Below are positions 1 to 7,429 of a stretch of 64,000 bases of DNA, in pieces (within the stretch, counting starts at the first letter, position 1; each line of letters starts with the position of its first letter). Under the pieces are notes generated by a model. It saw nothing but the letters and a program-made list of their open reading frames with translations. It made no database searches and was not told the origin of the DNA. The stretch is from Actinoplanes sp. M2I2 (GTDB lineage: Bacteria; Actinomycetota; Actinomycetes; Mycobacteriales; Micromonosporaceae). Position numbers and translations under genes: made by a program. The stretch spans positions 372,001 through 436,000 of the forward strand of contig NZ_JALPVJ010000008.1 in assembly GCF_023544445.1 (NCBI RefSeq), in the 5' to 3' direction.

Positions 1-1
1 C

Positions 2-1423
2 ACCGGCCTGCCCTCGACGACACCCGCCTCCCAGGCCGGCATCCTGCACGGCGCGACGCGGCAGATCCCGGCGTTCCGGTGGTTCGAGAAGGACACCGGC
101 AAGCTCATGGTGACCAACCGGCCGCGCGACGCGGCGATTCTCGAGCCCCGGCTCAGCGACGGCCGCGGGCTGTTGCGCGACGGCGGCGTGAGCATCGGCA
201 ACGCGTTCAGCGGGGACGCGGCGGTCAGCCTGCTCACGGTGAGCCACGCGGCCCTGCCCGGACGGTCGGCGCGCGGCTGGGCGGCGTTCATGGCCTCGCC
301 CTACGGCTTCACGCGGGCCCTGGTGCTCGGCGTCGGTGAGGTCATCACCGAGCTGCACCAGGCCCGTCTGCAGCGCCGCCGCAACCTGCAGCCGCGGGTG
401 AGCCGCTCCGGCGCGTTCCTGGCCCTGCGGCCGGCCTCGATGCTGCTGCGCGACGTCAACGTGTCGCTGATCGCCGAGCAGATGGCCCGGGGCGCCCCGG
501 CGATCTACTGCGACCTGGTCGACTACGACGAGGTCGCGCATCACGCCGGCCCGGCGCGGCCCGAGTCGATGCGTCAGCTGGAGAGCCTCGACCGCATGCT
601 CGGTGTGCTGGAACGGCTGGCGCCCGAGGCGGCCCGGCGGTACCACCTGGTGGTGCTGTCCGACCACGGCCAGAGCCAGGGCGCGACGTTCAAGCAGCGT
701 TACGGGGAGAGCCTCGACGAGGTGGTCGAGCGGTTCTCCGGGCCCGATCAGGCGGCCATGCCGGCGTCGGCGGCCGAGTCGGAGGCGACCCAGGAGCCCG
801 ACTTCCCCGAGCCGCCGCTGGCCCCTCTGCTGGTCGTCTCGTCGGGCAACCTCGCGCTGATCTACCTGACCCGCTTCACCGAGCGGCTCGACCGGGCCGC
901 GATCGACCGGGCGTACCCGCGACTCATCCACGGTCTGGCCGCGCACCCGGGCATCGGCCTGGTCGTCGTGCGAACCGGCGACGGGCCGGTGGCGATCGGC
1001 GGCTCGGGCAGCCACCGCCTGCGCGACGGCGTCGTCGAGGGCGTCGACCCGCTGCTGCCCTACGGCCCGCGCGCCCGTCATGACCTGCTCCGCCACCAGG
1101 AGTCCGTGCACCTCGGCGATCTGGTGCTGATCAGCTGCGTCGACGCGGTCACCGAGGAGGTCGCGGCGTTCGAGGAGCTGGTCGGCTCGCACGGCGGCCT
1201 CGGCGGCTGGCAGACCGACGCCGTGCTGGTGCACCCGGCCCGCTGGCCGATCACCGAGGCCGAGATCGACGGGCCGGACGCCGTGCACCGCCAGCTGATC
1301 GAATGGCTGGCCATGCTCGGCCTGCGCACCCAGCCGCCGGTGGCCGACGAGCAGCGCGCTCTCGAGCACGAGGCTCTCGAAGAGGAAGTGATCCCGAGAC
1401 TTTCCCGCGCGCACGACGGTTAA
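2..1423 (+). CDS. Type I phosphodiesterase/alkaline-phosphatase family protein, 3' part
   Basis: The frame is open from the window edge, so the N-terminus lies outside. The visible part starts inside the nucleophile region (GLPSTTPASQAG, the Thr being the usual catalytic residue). Metal-binding elements follow: DLVDYDEVAHHAG (Asp, His) and VVLSDHGQS (Asp-His), in the order expected for the nucleotide pyrophosphatase/phosphodiesterase fold. Actinobacterial members are usually annotated as alkaline phosphatase family protein and often carry an N-terminal holin-like membrane region, which cannot be seen here. The C-terminal 60 residues are acidic. It probably hydrolyses a phosphodiester or phosphate monoester at the membrane; the substrate is unknown. 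The next gene begins 7 nt after the stop. Confidence 0.8.
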   Translation, partial: TGLPSTTPASQAGILHGATRQIPAFRWFEKDTGKLMVTNRPRDAAILEPRLSDGRGLLRDGGVSIGNAFSGDAAVSLLTVSHAALPGRSARGWAAFMASPYGFTRALVLGVGEVITELHQARLQRRRNLQPRVSRSGAFLALRPASMLLRDVNVSLIAEQMARGAPAIYCDLVDYDEVAHHAGPARPESMRQLESLDRMLGVLERLAPEAARRYHLVVLSDHGQSQGATFKQRYGESLDEVVERFSGPDQAAMPASAAESEATQEPDFPEPPLAPLLVVSSGNLALIYLTRFTERLDRAAIDRAYPRLIHGLAAHPGIGLVVVRTGDGPVAIGGSGSHRLRDGVVEGVDPLLPYGPRARHDLLRHQESVHLGDLVLISCVDAVTEEVAAFEELVGSHGGLGGWQTDAVLVHPARWPITEAEIDGPDAVHRQLIEWLAMLGLRTQPPVADEQRALEHEALEEEVIPRLSRAHDG

Positions 1424-1430
1424 GCACTTT

Positions 1431-2546
1431 GTGCTTCGACTTCTGCTGCCCCTGGTGGCCCTGGTAGCCCTGGTTCCGGCCTCCCCGGCGGCGGCGGTGG
1501 CCCCGCCGCCCCGCGCCGCGGCCCCCACCTTCAACGGCGGCGTCTACGCCATCGCCCACCGCGGCGCGATCACCTATGTCGGAGGCTCGTTCACCGCCGC
1601 CACGGCCGGCGGGCGCACCTACCCGCGCCAGCGGATGGCCGCCTTCGACTCGCGCACCGGCAAGCTGCTCGACTGGGCGCCGCGGGCCGACGGCGTGGTG
1701 CGCGCCCTCGCGGCCACCCCGGACAGCGTCTACGCGGCGGGTGACTTCCACCGGGTCGACGGCGAGAAGCGCGACTCGCTGGCCCGGCTGCACCCGACGA
1801 GCGGCGTGGTCAAATCCTTCCAGCACTCCCTTTCCGGTACGGCCTACGCGCTCGCCACCGGCAACGGCCGCCTCTATCTGGCCGGCAGCTTCACCGACGT
1901 CTCCGGCGCGCGGCGCAGCAACCTGGCCGCCTTCTCGCTGACCACCGGCGTGCTGGACCCGCGCTGGCGCCCGGCCGCCGACGACACCGTGCACGCGCTC
2001 GCGGTCACCGGGACGCGGGTCTACCTCGGTGGCGGCTTCCACACCGTCAACGCGGTCAAGGGCACGTTGCGACTGGCCGGGGTCAACGGCGTCAGCGGCG
2101 CGGTCGAGCCCTTCCGCCCGCGGGTGCCGGCCGAGGTACGGGCCATCTCGCTCGACCCGGCCGGGGTGCACGTGGCCACCGCGGGCGTGGGCGGACGAGC
2201 CATCGCGTACGACTGGGCCGGTGCGATGCGCTGGCAGCGGGTCTTCGACGGGGACGCGTCGGCGATCGCGACGACCGGCGGCATCACGTATGTGGGCGGG
2301 CACTTCGACAGCGCCTGTCTGACCGAGCGCAACGGCGACAAGGGCGGTTGCGTGGACGGCGCCCGGGGTCGCTTCAAGCTGGCCGCCGTGACGTCCAAGG
2401 GTCAGCTCACGAGCTGGGCGCCGACCGCGAACGGGGTGATCGGCGTCCGGGTGATGAGCGTCAACCGGGTGGCCGGGACGATCGAGATCGGGGGCGACTT
2501 CACGACGATCAACGGTCAGGACCGCCGCCGCTTCGCCGCGTTCTGA
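1431..2546 (+). CDS. Secreted beta-propeller (delta-60 repeat-like) protein
   Basis: GTG start followed by a clear signal peptide (MLRLLLPLVALVALVPASPAAA). The 371-residue product is made of about seven repeats of 45-50 residues with the pattern (V/L)YVGGSF...R..LAAFD..TG.L..W.P, as in delta-60/PQQ-like propellers of secreted actinobacterial proteins. No catalytic motif was recognised, so a binding or scaffold role outside the cell is the safest reading. There is no good Shine-Dalgarno before the GTG, so the start rests on the signal peptide. A truncated paralogue of its last repeat lies near 55.9 kb. Twin hairpins follow the stop. Confidence 0.75.
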   Translation: MLRLLLPLVALVALVPASPAAAVAPPPRAAAPTFNGGVYAIAHRGAITYVGGSFTAATAGGRTYPRQRMAAFDSRTGKLLDWAPRADGVVRALAATPDSVYAAGDFHRVDGEKRDSLARLHPTSGVVKSFQHSLSGTAYALATGNGRLYLAGSFTDVSGARRSNLAAFSLTTGVLDPRWRPAADDTVHALAVTGTRVYLGGGFHTVNAVKGTLRLAGVNGVSGAVEPFRPRVPAEVRAISLDPAGVHVATAGVGGRAIAYDWAGAMRWQRVFDGDASAIATTGGITYVGGHFDSACLTERNGDKGGCVDGARGRFKLAAVTSKGQLTSWAPTANGVIGVRVMSVNRVAGTIEIGGDFTTINGQDRRRFAAF

Positions 2547-2549
2547 GTC

Positions 2550-2590
2550 GTCCCGGCCGGCGGGACGGGCGGCGTCCCGGCCGGCGGGAC
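2550..2590 (+). terminator. Twin 17-nt hairpins after the propeller gene
   Basis: The same 17-nt sequence GTCCCGGCCGGCGGGAC occurs at 2550-2566 and 2574-2590. Each copy folds as a 6-bp stem GTCCCG/CGGGAC with a five-base loop. No T-run follows, so termination would be Rho-independent in the GC-rich actinobacterial style, or the repeat may be a small duplicated element. A further GC-rich inverted repeat sits at about 2617-2641, just before the peroxidase gene. Confidence 0.5.
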
Positions 2591-2653
2591 GGCCGGCGTC
2601 ACCCCGATCACTCAACGGGCCCCCGGCCGGGGCCGGGCCCCTAAACTGCGGCC

Positions 2654-3661
2654 ATGACCGCGCCCCGCTCCGTCGGCCCGACCGTCGAATCCCAGGCCGT
2701 GCTGGCTCCGCTCACCGACGCCGCGATCTTCCTCGTGGCCACCGTCCGTCCCGGTGGCGAGCAGGTGGTGCGCGATCTGCTCGAGGATCTGAGCGCGTTG
2801 CAGCGTTCGGTCGGCTTCCGGTTGCCCGCCGCCCAGCTGTCCTGCGTCACCGGCATCGGCGCCGACCTGTGGGATCGCCTCTTCGCCGGTCCGCGCCCGG
2901 CCGAGCTGCACCGCTTCCGCGCCTGGAAGGGCCCCCGGCACAGCGCGCCGTCGACCCCGGGAGATCTGCTCTTCCACATCCGGGCCGGGCAGATGGACGT
3001 GTGCTTCGAGCTGGCCGCCAAGATCGGCGAGCGGCTGCGCGGCGCCGGCGACATCGTCGACGAGACCCACGGCTTCAAGTACTTCGACGAGCGCGACCTG
3101 CTCGGCTTCGTCGACGGCACCGAGAACCCCACCGGCGCCAAGGCGATGGACGCCGTCCTGATCGGCCCGGAGGACGAGGCGTTCGCCGGCGGCAGTTACG
3201 TGATGGTGCAGAAGTACCTGCACGATCTCGAGGCGTGGAACGCGCTGACGGTCGAGGGCCAGGAGGCCGCGATCGGCCGCACCAAGCTCGACAACATCGA
3301 GATCCCGGACGACAAGAAGGCGCCGAACTCGCACCTGGCCCTGAACGTCGTCGAGGACGCGGACGGCAACGAACTGAAGATCCTGCGGGACAACATGCCG
3401 TTCGGCTCGGTCAAGGAGGGCCAGTTCGGCACGTACTACATCGCCTACGCCGCCACCCCGGACGTGCCCGAGCTGATGCTGCGGCGGATGTTCCTCGGCG
3501 AGCCCTACGGCACGTACGACCGCATCCTCGACTTCTCGAGAGCCGTCACGGGGTCGCTGTTCTTCGTCCCGGTCGCCGGCTTCCTCGACGACCTGCCGGA
3601 CGCGCCCCCGGCGCCGTCAGCCGAACCGGGCGGCCAGGTCGGCGAGGGTGCCGAGCCGTAG
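2654..3661 (+). CDS. Dyp-type haem peroxidase
   Basis: 335-residue cytosolic-type DyP peroxidase (no signal peptide). The family signature GFVDGTENP near residue 151 supplies the distal catalytic Asp of the GxxDG motif. The proximal haem ligand is the His of NSHLALN (about residue 227), and the distal Arg is in LRDNMPFG. Length and ending (GSLFFVPVAGFLDD) match B-type DyPs, which oxidise dyes, phenolics or cargo reductants with H2O2 and are often loaded into encapsulin shells. No encapsulin gene is adjacent. The tail after residue 320 is Pro/Gly-rich. The last 45 bases overlap the convergent HAD gene. Confidence 0.92.
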   Translation: MTAPRSVGPTVESQAVLAPLTDAAIFLVATVRPGGEQVVRDLLEDLSALQRSVGFRLPAAQLSCVTGIGADLWDRLFAGPRPAELHRFRAWKGPRHSAPSTPGDLLFHIRAGQMDVCFELAAKIGERLRGAGDIVDETHGFKYFDERDLLGFVDGTENPTGAKAMDAVLIGPEDEAFAGGSYVMVQKYLHDLEAWNALTVEGQEAAIGRTKLDNIEIPDDKKAPNSHLALNVVEDADGNELKILRDNMPFGSVKEGQFGTYYIAYAATPDVPELMLRRMFLGEPYGTYDRILDFSRAVTGSLFFVPVAGFLDDLPDAPPAPSAEPGGQVGEGAEP

Positions 3662-4249
3662 GTCGCCGTCGAGCCCGCGCAGCGCGGCGGTGCGGGCGCC
3701 CGCGGCTCGCCCGGCGGCCAGCCCGACGTCGGCGTCCTCGACCACCAGGCAGTCGGCCGGGTCGACGCCGAGCAGCTCGGCGGCGCGCAGGTATCCCTCG
3801 GGGTCGGGCTTGCCGGCCGCGATGTCGTCGGTGGTGACCAGCACCGGCGCGACGATGCCGGCCGCGGCCAGCCGGGCCTTGGCCAGCCGGGTGTCGGCGC
3901 TGGTCACCACGGCCCACGGCAGGCCGCGGCGGGTGAGCAGCTCCAGCAGCTCGTGAGCCCCGGGCGTCGCCGACACGTCCGACAGGTCGTCGTACTGCAG
4001 CTCGAGCTGCCGCGCCGACGCCATGACCTGGGCGGCCTCGTCGAGGTGGGGCAGGAGCTTGCGTACGGTGGCCGCGCTCGGACTGCCGTGGGCCATCTCG
4101 TACGCCTCCTGGCCGTCCACGCCGTACTCGGCGGCCCAGGACACCCACGACCGCAGCACAGCCGCGTCGGAGTCGACGAGGGTGCCGTCCATGTCGAAGA
4201 GCACGGCTCGCACGGTGGTCACGTCGAACCGGTCCCGGCTGTCGGGCAC
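3617..4249 (-). CDS. HAD-superfamily phosphatase (beta-phosphoglucomutase-like subfamily)
   Basis: 210 residues with all HAD motifs in order: motif I DMDGTLVDS (nucleophile and acid Asp), a small helical cap, motif II VVTSAD, Lys in AAGKPDPEGY and motif IV VVEDADVG. This is the arrangement of small sugar-phosphate phosphatases and phosphoglucomutases (subclass IA cap). The GTG at 4249 gives MPDSRDRFDV; a start a few codons later would not change the domain. The gene converges on and overlaps the DyP peroxidase by 45 bp, so the two 3' ends share sequence. Its substrate cannot be predicted from sequence. Confidence 0.88.
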   Translation of the reverse strand: MPDSRDRFDVTTVRAVLFDMDGTLVDSDAAVLRSWVSWAAEYGVDGQEAYEMAHGSPSAATVRKLLPHLDEAAQVMASARQLELQYDDLSDVSATPGAHELLELLTRRGLPWAVVTSADTRLAKARLAAAGIVAPVLVTTDDIAAGKPDPEGYLRAAELLGVDPADCLVVEDADVGLAAGRAAGARTAALRGLDGDLRLGTLADLAARFG

Positions 4250-4269
4250 CTGAGGCCTCCACGGGGGTG

Positions 4270-4287
4270 CGCCCGGCCGGCCGGGCG
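4270..4287 (-). terminator. 18-bp GC palindrome after the coiled-coil gene
   Basis: CGCCCGGCCGGCCGGGCG is a perfect palindrome in the 116-bp space downstream of the leftward coiled-coil gene and upstream of the HAD start. It could act as a transcription stop, but no T-run is present. Confidence 0.3.
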
Positions 4288-4365
4288 GTGAGTCGCCACC
4301 CCGCCACGCGGACGCCCTCGGTCGTGCCGGGCGCCCTCGTGCGGGGCTCGGAATCCCGTACGGGA

Positions 4366-5001
4366 TCAGGGTGTGCGCTTGCGAGGCGCGGCTCGCCGGG
4401 CTGTCGTGGCCGGCGCCTCGGCCACCGGGGCGGTCTTGCGGGGAGTGCGTGTGCGCGGGGTGGTCGCGGCTGACGAGGCGGCCTTCGCGGCGGTACGCCG
4501 GGCGGCGGTGGCCCGGGCGGTGTCGGACGTCGCCGGGGGAACTGTCTGGTCGTCAGCCGGCGACACGGGCGGCAGCGCGGGGCTGACCGGTGCGGCCGCC
4601 GCGGCCGGCTGAGCCTCCGGTGTGGCCGTCGTCTCCGGCTCCGAGGTCGTCGCGGTGGCCCGATCCCGTTCCTTCTCGCGGTTGATCAGGTCGCTCAACA
4701 GGCTCTTGCCGTACTTGTCGTCGAGAGTGGCGGCCCGGCTCTGCGCCTTCCCGGCCCGCGCCACGGCCTTGCGGTGCGCCTTCTCGAGACGATCCTTGTC
4801 GCGCGCCTGCGTCTTGAGCGACCGCTTGAGCCGCTTGGCCTCGGCCTCGGCGTTGCGCAGGGCCTCGGTCTGCCGGCGGGTCAGGTCGGCGTTGGTGCGC
4901 AGCCTGTTCTCGAGTTCGGTGACGGTCGTCCGGCTCCGCTCGGCGGCGGCGTTCGCGGCCGCGGACTGCTCCCGGCGACGGTCGAGCTGCTTGCTGGTCA
5001 C
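4366..5001 (-). CDS. Coiled-coil protein with basic Ala/Pro/Lys tail
   Basis: The GTG at 5001 is preceded by a strong GGAGGAGGGG Shine-Dalgarno, so this start is preferred over an upstream ATG inside the DedA gene. Of 211 residues, about 1-115 are a charged Ala/Arg/Lys/Glu-rich predicted coiled coil (ERSRTTVTELENRLRTNADL). The middle is Ala/Pro/Thr-rich and low complexity. The C-terminus is basic (RTPRKTAP, RRAAPRKRTP), reminiscent of histone H1-like tails. No enzyme motif was seen. A nucleoid- or envelope-associated structural role is possible but is inference. Confidence 0.65.
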   Translation of the reverse strand: MTSKQLDRRREQSAAANAAAERSRTTVTELENRLRTNADLTRRQTEALRNAEAEAKRLKRSLKTQARDKDRLEKAHRKAVARAGKAQSRAATLDDKYGKSLLSDLINREKERDRATATTSEPETTATPEAQPAAAAAPVSPALPPVSPADDQTVPPATSDTARATAARRTAAKAASSAATTPRTRTPRKTAPVAEAPATTARRAAPRKRTP

Positions 5002-5053
5002 GTTTTCTCCCCTCCTCCCGAGAGGCCCTACCCCGGTGGGAGGTGAGCAATCT

Positions 5054-5719
5054 TCAGGAGGTTGTGTCCTGAGCCGCGGCCTCGGCCTTCTGCGCGCGGC
5101 GCCGGCGGATGTGCCGGACATGCAGCGTCACGTAGCCGGTCACGGCCAGCACCCCGCCGGCGATGACCCACCACTGATATCGATGGGCGTGCTCGATGAT
5201 CTCGATGAGTTGCGTGCCCAGCAGGTACGCGATGGTCGTCCAGAAGCCTACCCACAGCGCGGCCCCGATGGCGTTGTAGAGCAGGAACGTGCGCCAGGGC
5301 ATAGCGGTGATGCCGGCGATCACACCGTTGAACTGACGCAGACCGTCGATGAAGCGGGCGACCACGACGATCCGGCCGCCGCGACGCGCGAAGAAGCCCT
5401 CGGCCCGGTCCAGCCGCTCGGGGGTCAGGAACACGTACTTCCCCCAGCGCAGCGCCACCTTGCGGCCGCCGCGCACCCCGATCCAGTAGCCGATGTTGTC
5501 GCCGAGCACCGCCGCGACGAACGAGATGGCCGCCACGGCGAAGATGTTCATGCGGCCGGCGCCGGCGTAGAGGGAGGCGGCCACCATGATCGTCTGGCCG
5601 GGCGCGGGAACCCCGAAGCTCTCGACGCCGATCACGCCGCCGATGGCGAAGTAGCCCCAGCGATCAAGAACAGGGGCCACGCTCTGCAGGAACCCGGGAA
5701 GATCGGCTGGAGGTGGCAT
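5054..5719 (-). CDS. DedA/VTT family membrane protein
   Basis: 221 residues from the ATG at 5719. It carries the DedA signatures: VIGVESFGVPAPGQT at the first re-entrant loop, an FVAAVLGDNIGYWIGVRGGR segment and ARFIDGLRQFNGVIAGITAMPWRTF, plus four to five hydrophobic segments and a short basic C-tail. DedA proteins are membrane proteins linked to lipid-carrier recycling and envelope homeostasis. The usual pro-Gly of the RF-PG-R motif is replaced by Asp-Gly here. It is followed 52 bp downstream on the same strand by the coiled-coil gene, with which it may be co-transcribed. Confidence 0.88.
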   Translation of the reverse strand: MPPPADLPGFLQSVAPVLDRWGYFAIGGVIGVESFGVPAPGQTIMVAASLYAGAGRMNIFAVAAISFVAAVLGDNIGYWIGVRGGRKVALRWGKYVFLTPERLDRAEGFFARRGGRIVVVARFIDGLRQFNGVIAGITAMPWRTFLLYNAIGAALWVGFWTTIAYLLGTQLIEIIEHAHRYQWWVIAGGVLAVTGYVTLHVRHIRRRRAQKAEAAAQDTTS

Positions 5720-5766
5720 CGGGGTCAACGGTAGCCGGGGTTGCGCGGGCGCGCCCCGGGGAGTCG

Positions 5767-6114
5767 CTACCGCGGCTGTTCCTTGGTGCGATGCAGCAAC
5801 CAGTTGACCCCGCCGGTGTGGATCAGCGCGTACCGGTGCGACCCGTCCCGGCCGTGCAGGGTGAAGACGATCCGCTTGGCGTTGCGGTCCTCCTCCTGCC
5901 ACCAGCCGATGTCCGCGATCGATTTGTCGGCGTCGGTGTACGTGAGGTGGTCGAGGGCGTGGTCGGGAACGGCGACGGCCAGCCGGTTGCGGGCCGGGTC
6001 GGTCGGCAGCCCGCGCGGCACCGCCCAGGAACGCAGGACGCCGTCCTCCTCCAGCCGCAGGTCGAAATGCGGCCTCGGCTTGCGGTGATCATGCAGCACG
6101 AAGGCGGGCTCCAC
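5767..6114 (-). CDS. Stand-alone DNA ligase D 3'-phosphoesterase-domain protein
   Basis: 115 residues that match only the PE module of bacterial LigD: FVLHDHRKPRPHFDLRLEEDG contains the His-His-Asp-Arg active-site set, followed by LRSWAVPRGLP and the C-terminal KRIVFTLHGRDG. The PE domain trims 3'-phosphate or ribonucleotide ends before non-homologous end joining. No ligase, polymerase or Ku gene is visible nearby, so it must act in trans or in another end-cleaning role. Single-domain versions occur in actinobacteria and archaea. The start is the first ATG, only eight codons before the first catalytic His. Confidence 0.85.
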   Translation of the reverse strand: MEPAFVLHDHRKPRPHFDLRLEEDGVLRSWAVPRGLPTDPARNRLAVAVPDHALDHLTYTDADKSIADIGWWQEEDRNAKRIVFTLHGRDGSHRYALIHTGGVNWLLHRTKEQPR

Positions 6115-6187
6115 CCCGCCGACGCTACCCGTTCCGGACTTTGTTCACGGCGTAGCGAAAAGGTCCCGTCTCTGTGAGAGTGTCCGG

Positions 6188-7381
6188 ATGGCACCGCGAT
6201 CGGCACCGGCGCTGGCCGCCCTCGCTGTCGGCACGTTCGCCCTCGGAATGACCGAATTCGTCATCACCGGCCTGCTCCCCGAGATCGCGGCCGACTTCGC
6301 CGTCTCCATCCCCACCGCCGGGCTGCTGATCTCCGCGTACGCGCTGACGGTGGTGGTCGGCGGCCCGATCGTCACGGCGCTGCTGGCCCGGCGGGCGCGC
6401 AAGCCCGCGCTGATCGGCCTGCTTGCCTTCTTCGTCGCCGGCAACCTCCTGTCGGCCGTCGCTCCGGCCTTCGGCGTGATGATGACCGGCCGCGTCGTGG
6501 CGGCGCTCTGCCACGGCGCGTTCATCGGCATCGCCACCATCGTGGCCGGCGACCTGGTGCGACCCGGGCGCCGGAGCAGCGCGATCGGGGCCATGCTCAG
6601 CGGCATCACGCTGGCCAGCGTGGCCGGGGTCCCGCTGGGCACCCTGCTCGGGCAGCAACTCGGGTGGCGGGCCACCTTCTGGGCGATGGCCCTGCTCGGC
6701 CTGGCCGCCGCCGCGGCGACCGCTGTCCTCGTCCCAGCGACGGCAGCCTACGGCACGGCCCGCGCGCACTTCGGCGCGTTCCGCAGCGCCACCGTCTGGC
6801 TCGCCCTGGGGATGACCGCGCTCGCGTTCGGCGCCGTCTACGCGCCCTTCACCTATGTGGCGCCGCTGATGACCGAGGTGGCCGGCTTCGGCCCGGGCGC
6901 TCTGCCCTGGCTGCTCGTGCTGTTCGGGCTCGGCCTGGTGCTGGGCAACGTGATCGGCGCGCGGGCGGCCGACCGTCATCTGATGGCGACGATCGTCGTG
7001 GCCTCGGCGGCGATGCTGGCTGTCCTGGTGGTCTTCGCCTGGACGGCCCACTCGCGGACGCCGGCGGCCGTGACGCTCTTCGTTCTCGGCGTCGTCGCCT
7101 ATGCCACCGTGCCCGGCCTGACCACCCGGGTGATCACCGCGGCCGACGGGAACGGGCAGCTGATCGTATCGTCGGCGGCCGTCTCCGCGTTCAACCTGGG
7201 GAACGCCGCGGGCGCCTACCTGGGCGGCCGGGCCATCGCCGCCGGCTGGGGCTACGACTCGACGCCCCTGGTCGGAGCGGCCATGGAACTGGGCGCGCTC
7301 GGATTGGCGGCGGTCCTGCTGCTGGTGAGCCGGGCGTCCGCGCGGGCGAGGACGAGCGGCCGTCCGGCCGGGGTGGCCTGA
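6188..7381 (+). CDS. MFS transporter (AraJ/Cmx-type efflux)
   Basis: 397 residues with 12 predicted transmembrane helices. The N-terminal FALGMTEFVITGLLPEIAADF segment and the loop TGRVVAALCHGAFIG are typical of the DHA1 drug/arabinose efflux group (AraJ, YdhP, chloramphenicol exporters). It probably exports small toxic molecules or sugars by proton antiport. No regulator gene is adjacent. The leftward PE gene is divergent, with 73 bp between starts. Confidence 0.88.
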   Translation: MAPRSAPALAALAVGTFALGMTEFVITGLLPEIAADFAVSIPTAGLLISAYALTVVVGGPIVTALLARRARKPALIGLLAFFVAGNLLSAVAPAFGVMMTGRVVAALCHGAFIGIATIVAGDLVRPGRRSSAIGAMLSGITLASVAGVPLGTLLGQQLGWRATFWAMALLGLAAAAATAVLVPATAAYGTARAHFGAFRSATVWLALGMTALAFGAVYAPFTYVAPLMTEVAGFGPGALPWLLVLFGLGLVLGNVIGARAADRHLMATIVVASAAMLAVLVVFAWTAHSRTPAAVTLFVLGVVAYATVPGLTTRVITAADGNGQLIVSSAAVSAFNLGNAAGAYLGGRAIAAGWGYDSTPLVGAAMELGALGLAAVLLLVSRASARARTSGRPAGVA

Positions 7382-7429
7382 GCGGCCGTCTGCTTCGCCC
7401 GGTGATCGCCCGTCGCCGGAGAGGGAGCC

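Noticed and set aside
2654..3661. Encapsulin cargo signal on the DyP peroxidase
   Set aside because: No adjacent encapsulin gene, and the tail lacks a clear docking motif.
4999..5121. Upstream ATG for the coiled-coil protein
   Set aside because: It overlaps the DedA gene, while the GTG at 5001 has a strong Shine-Dalgarno.
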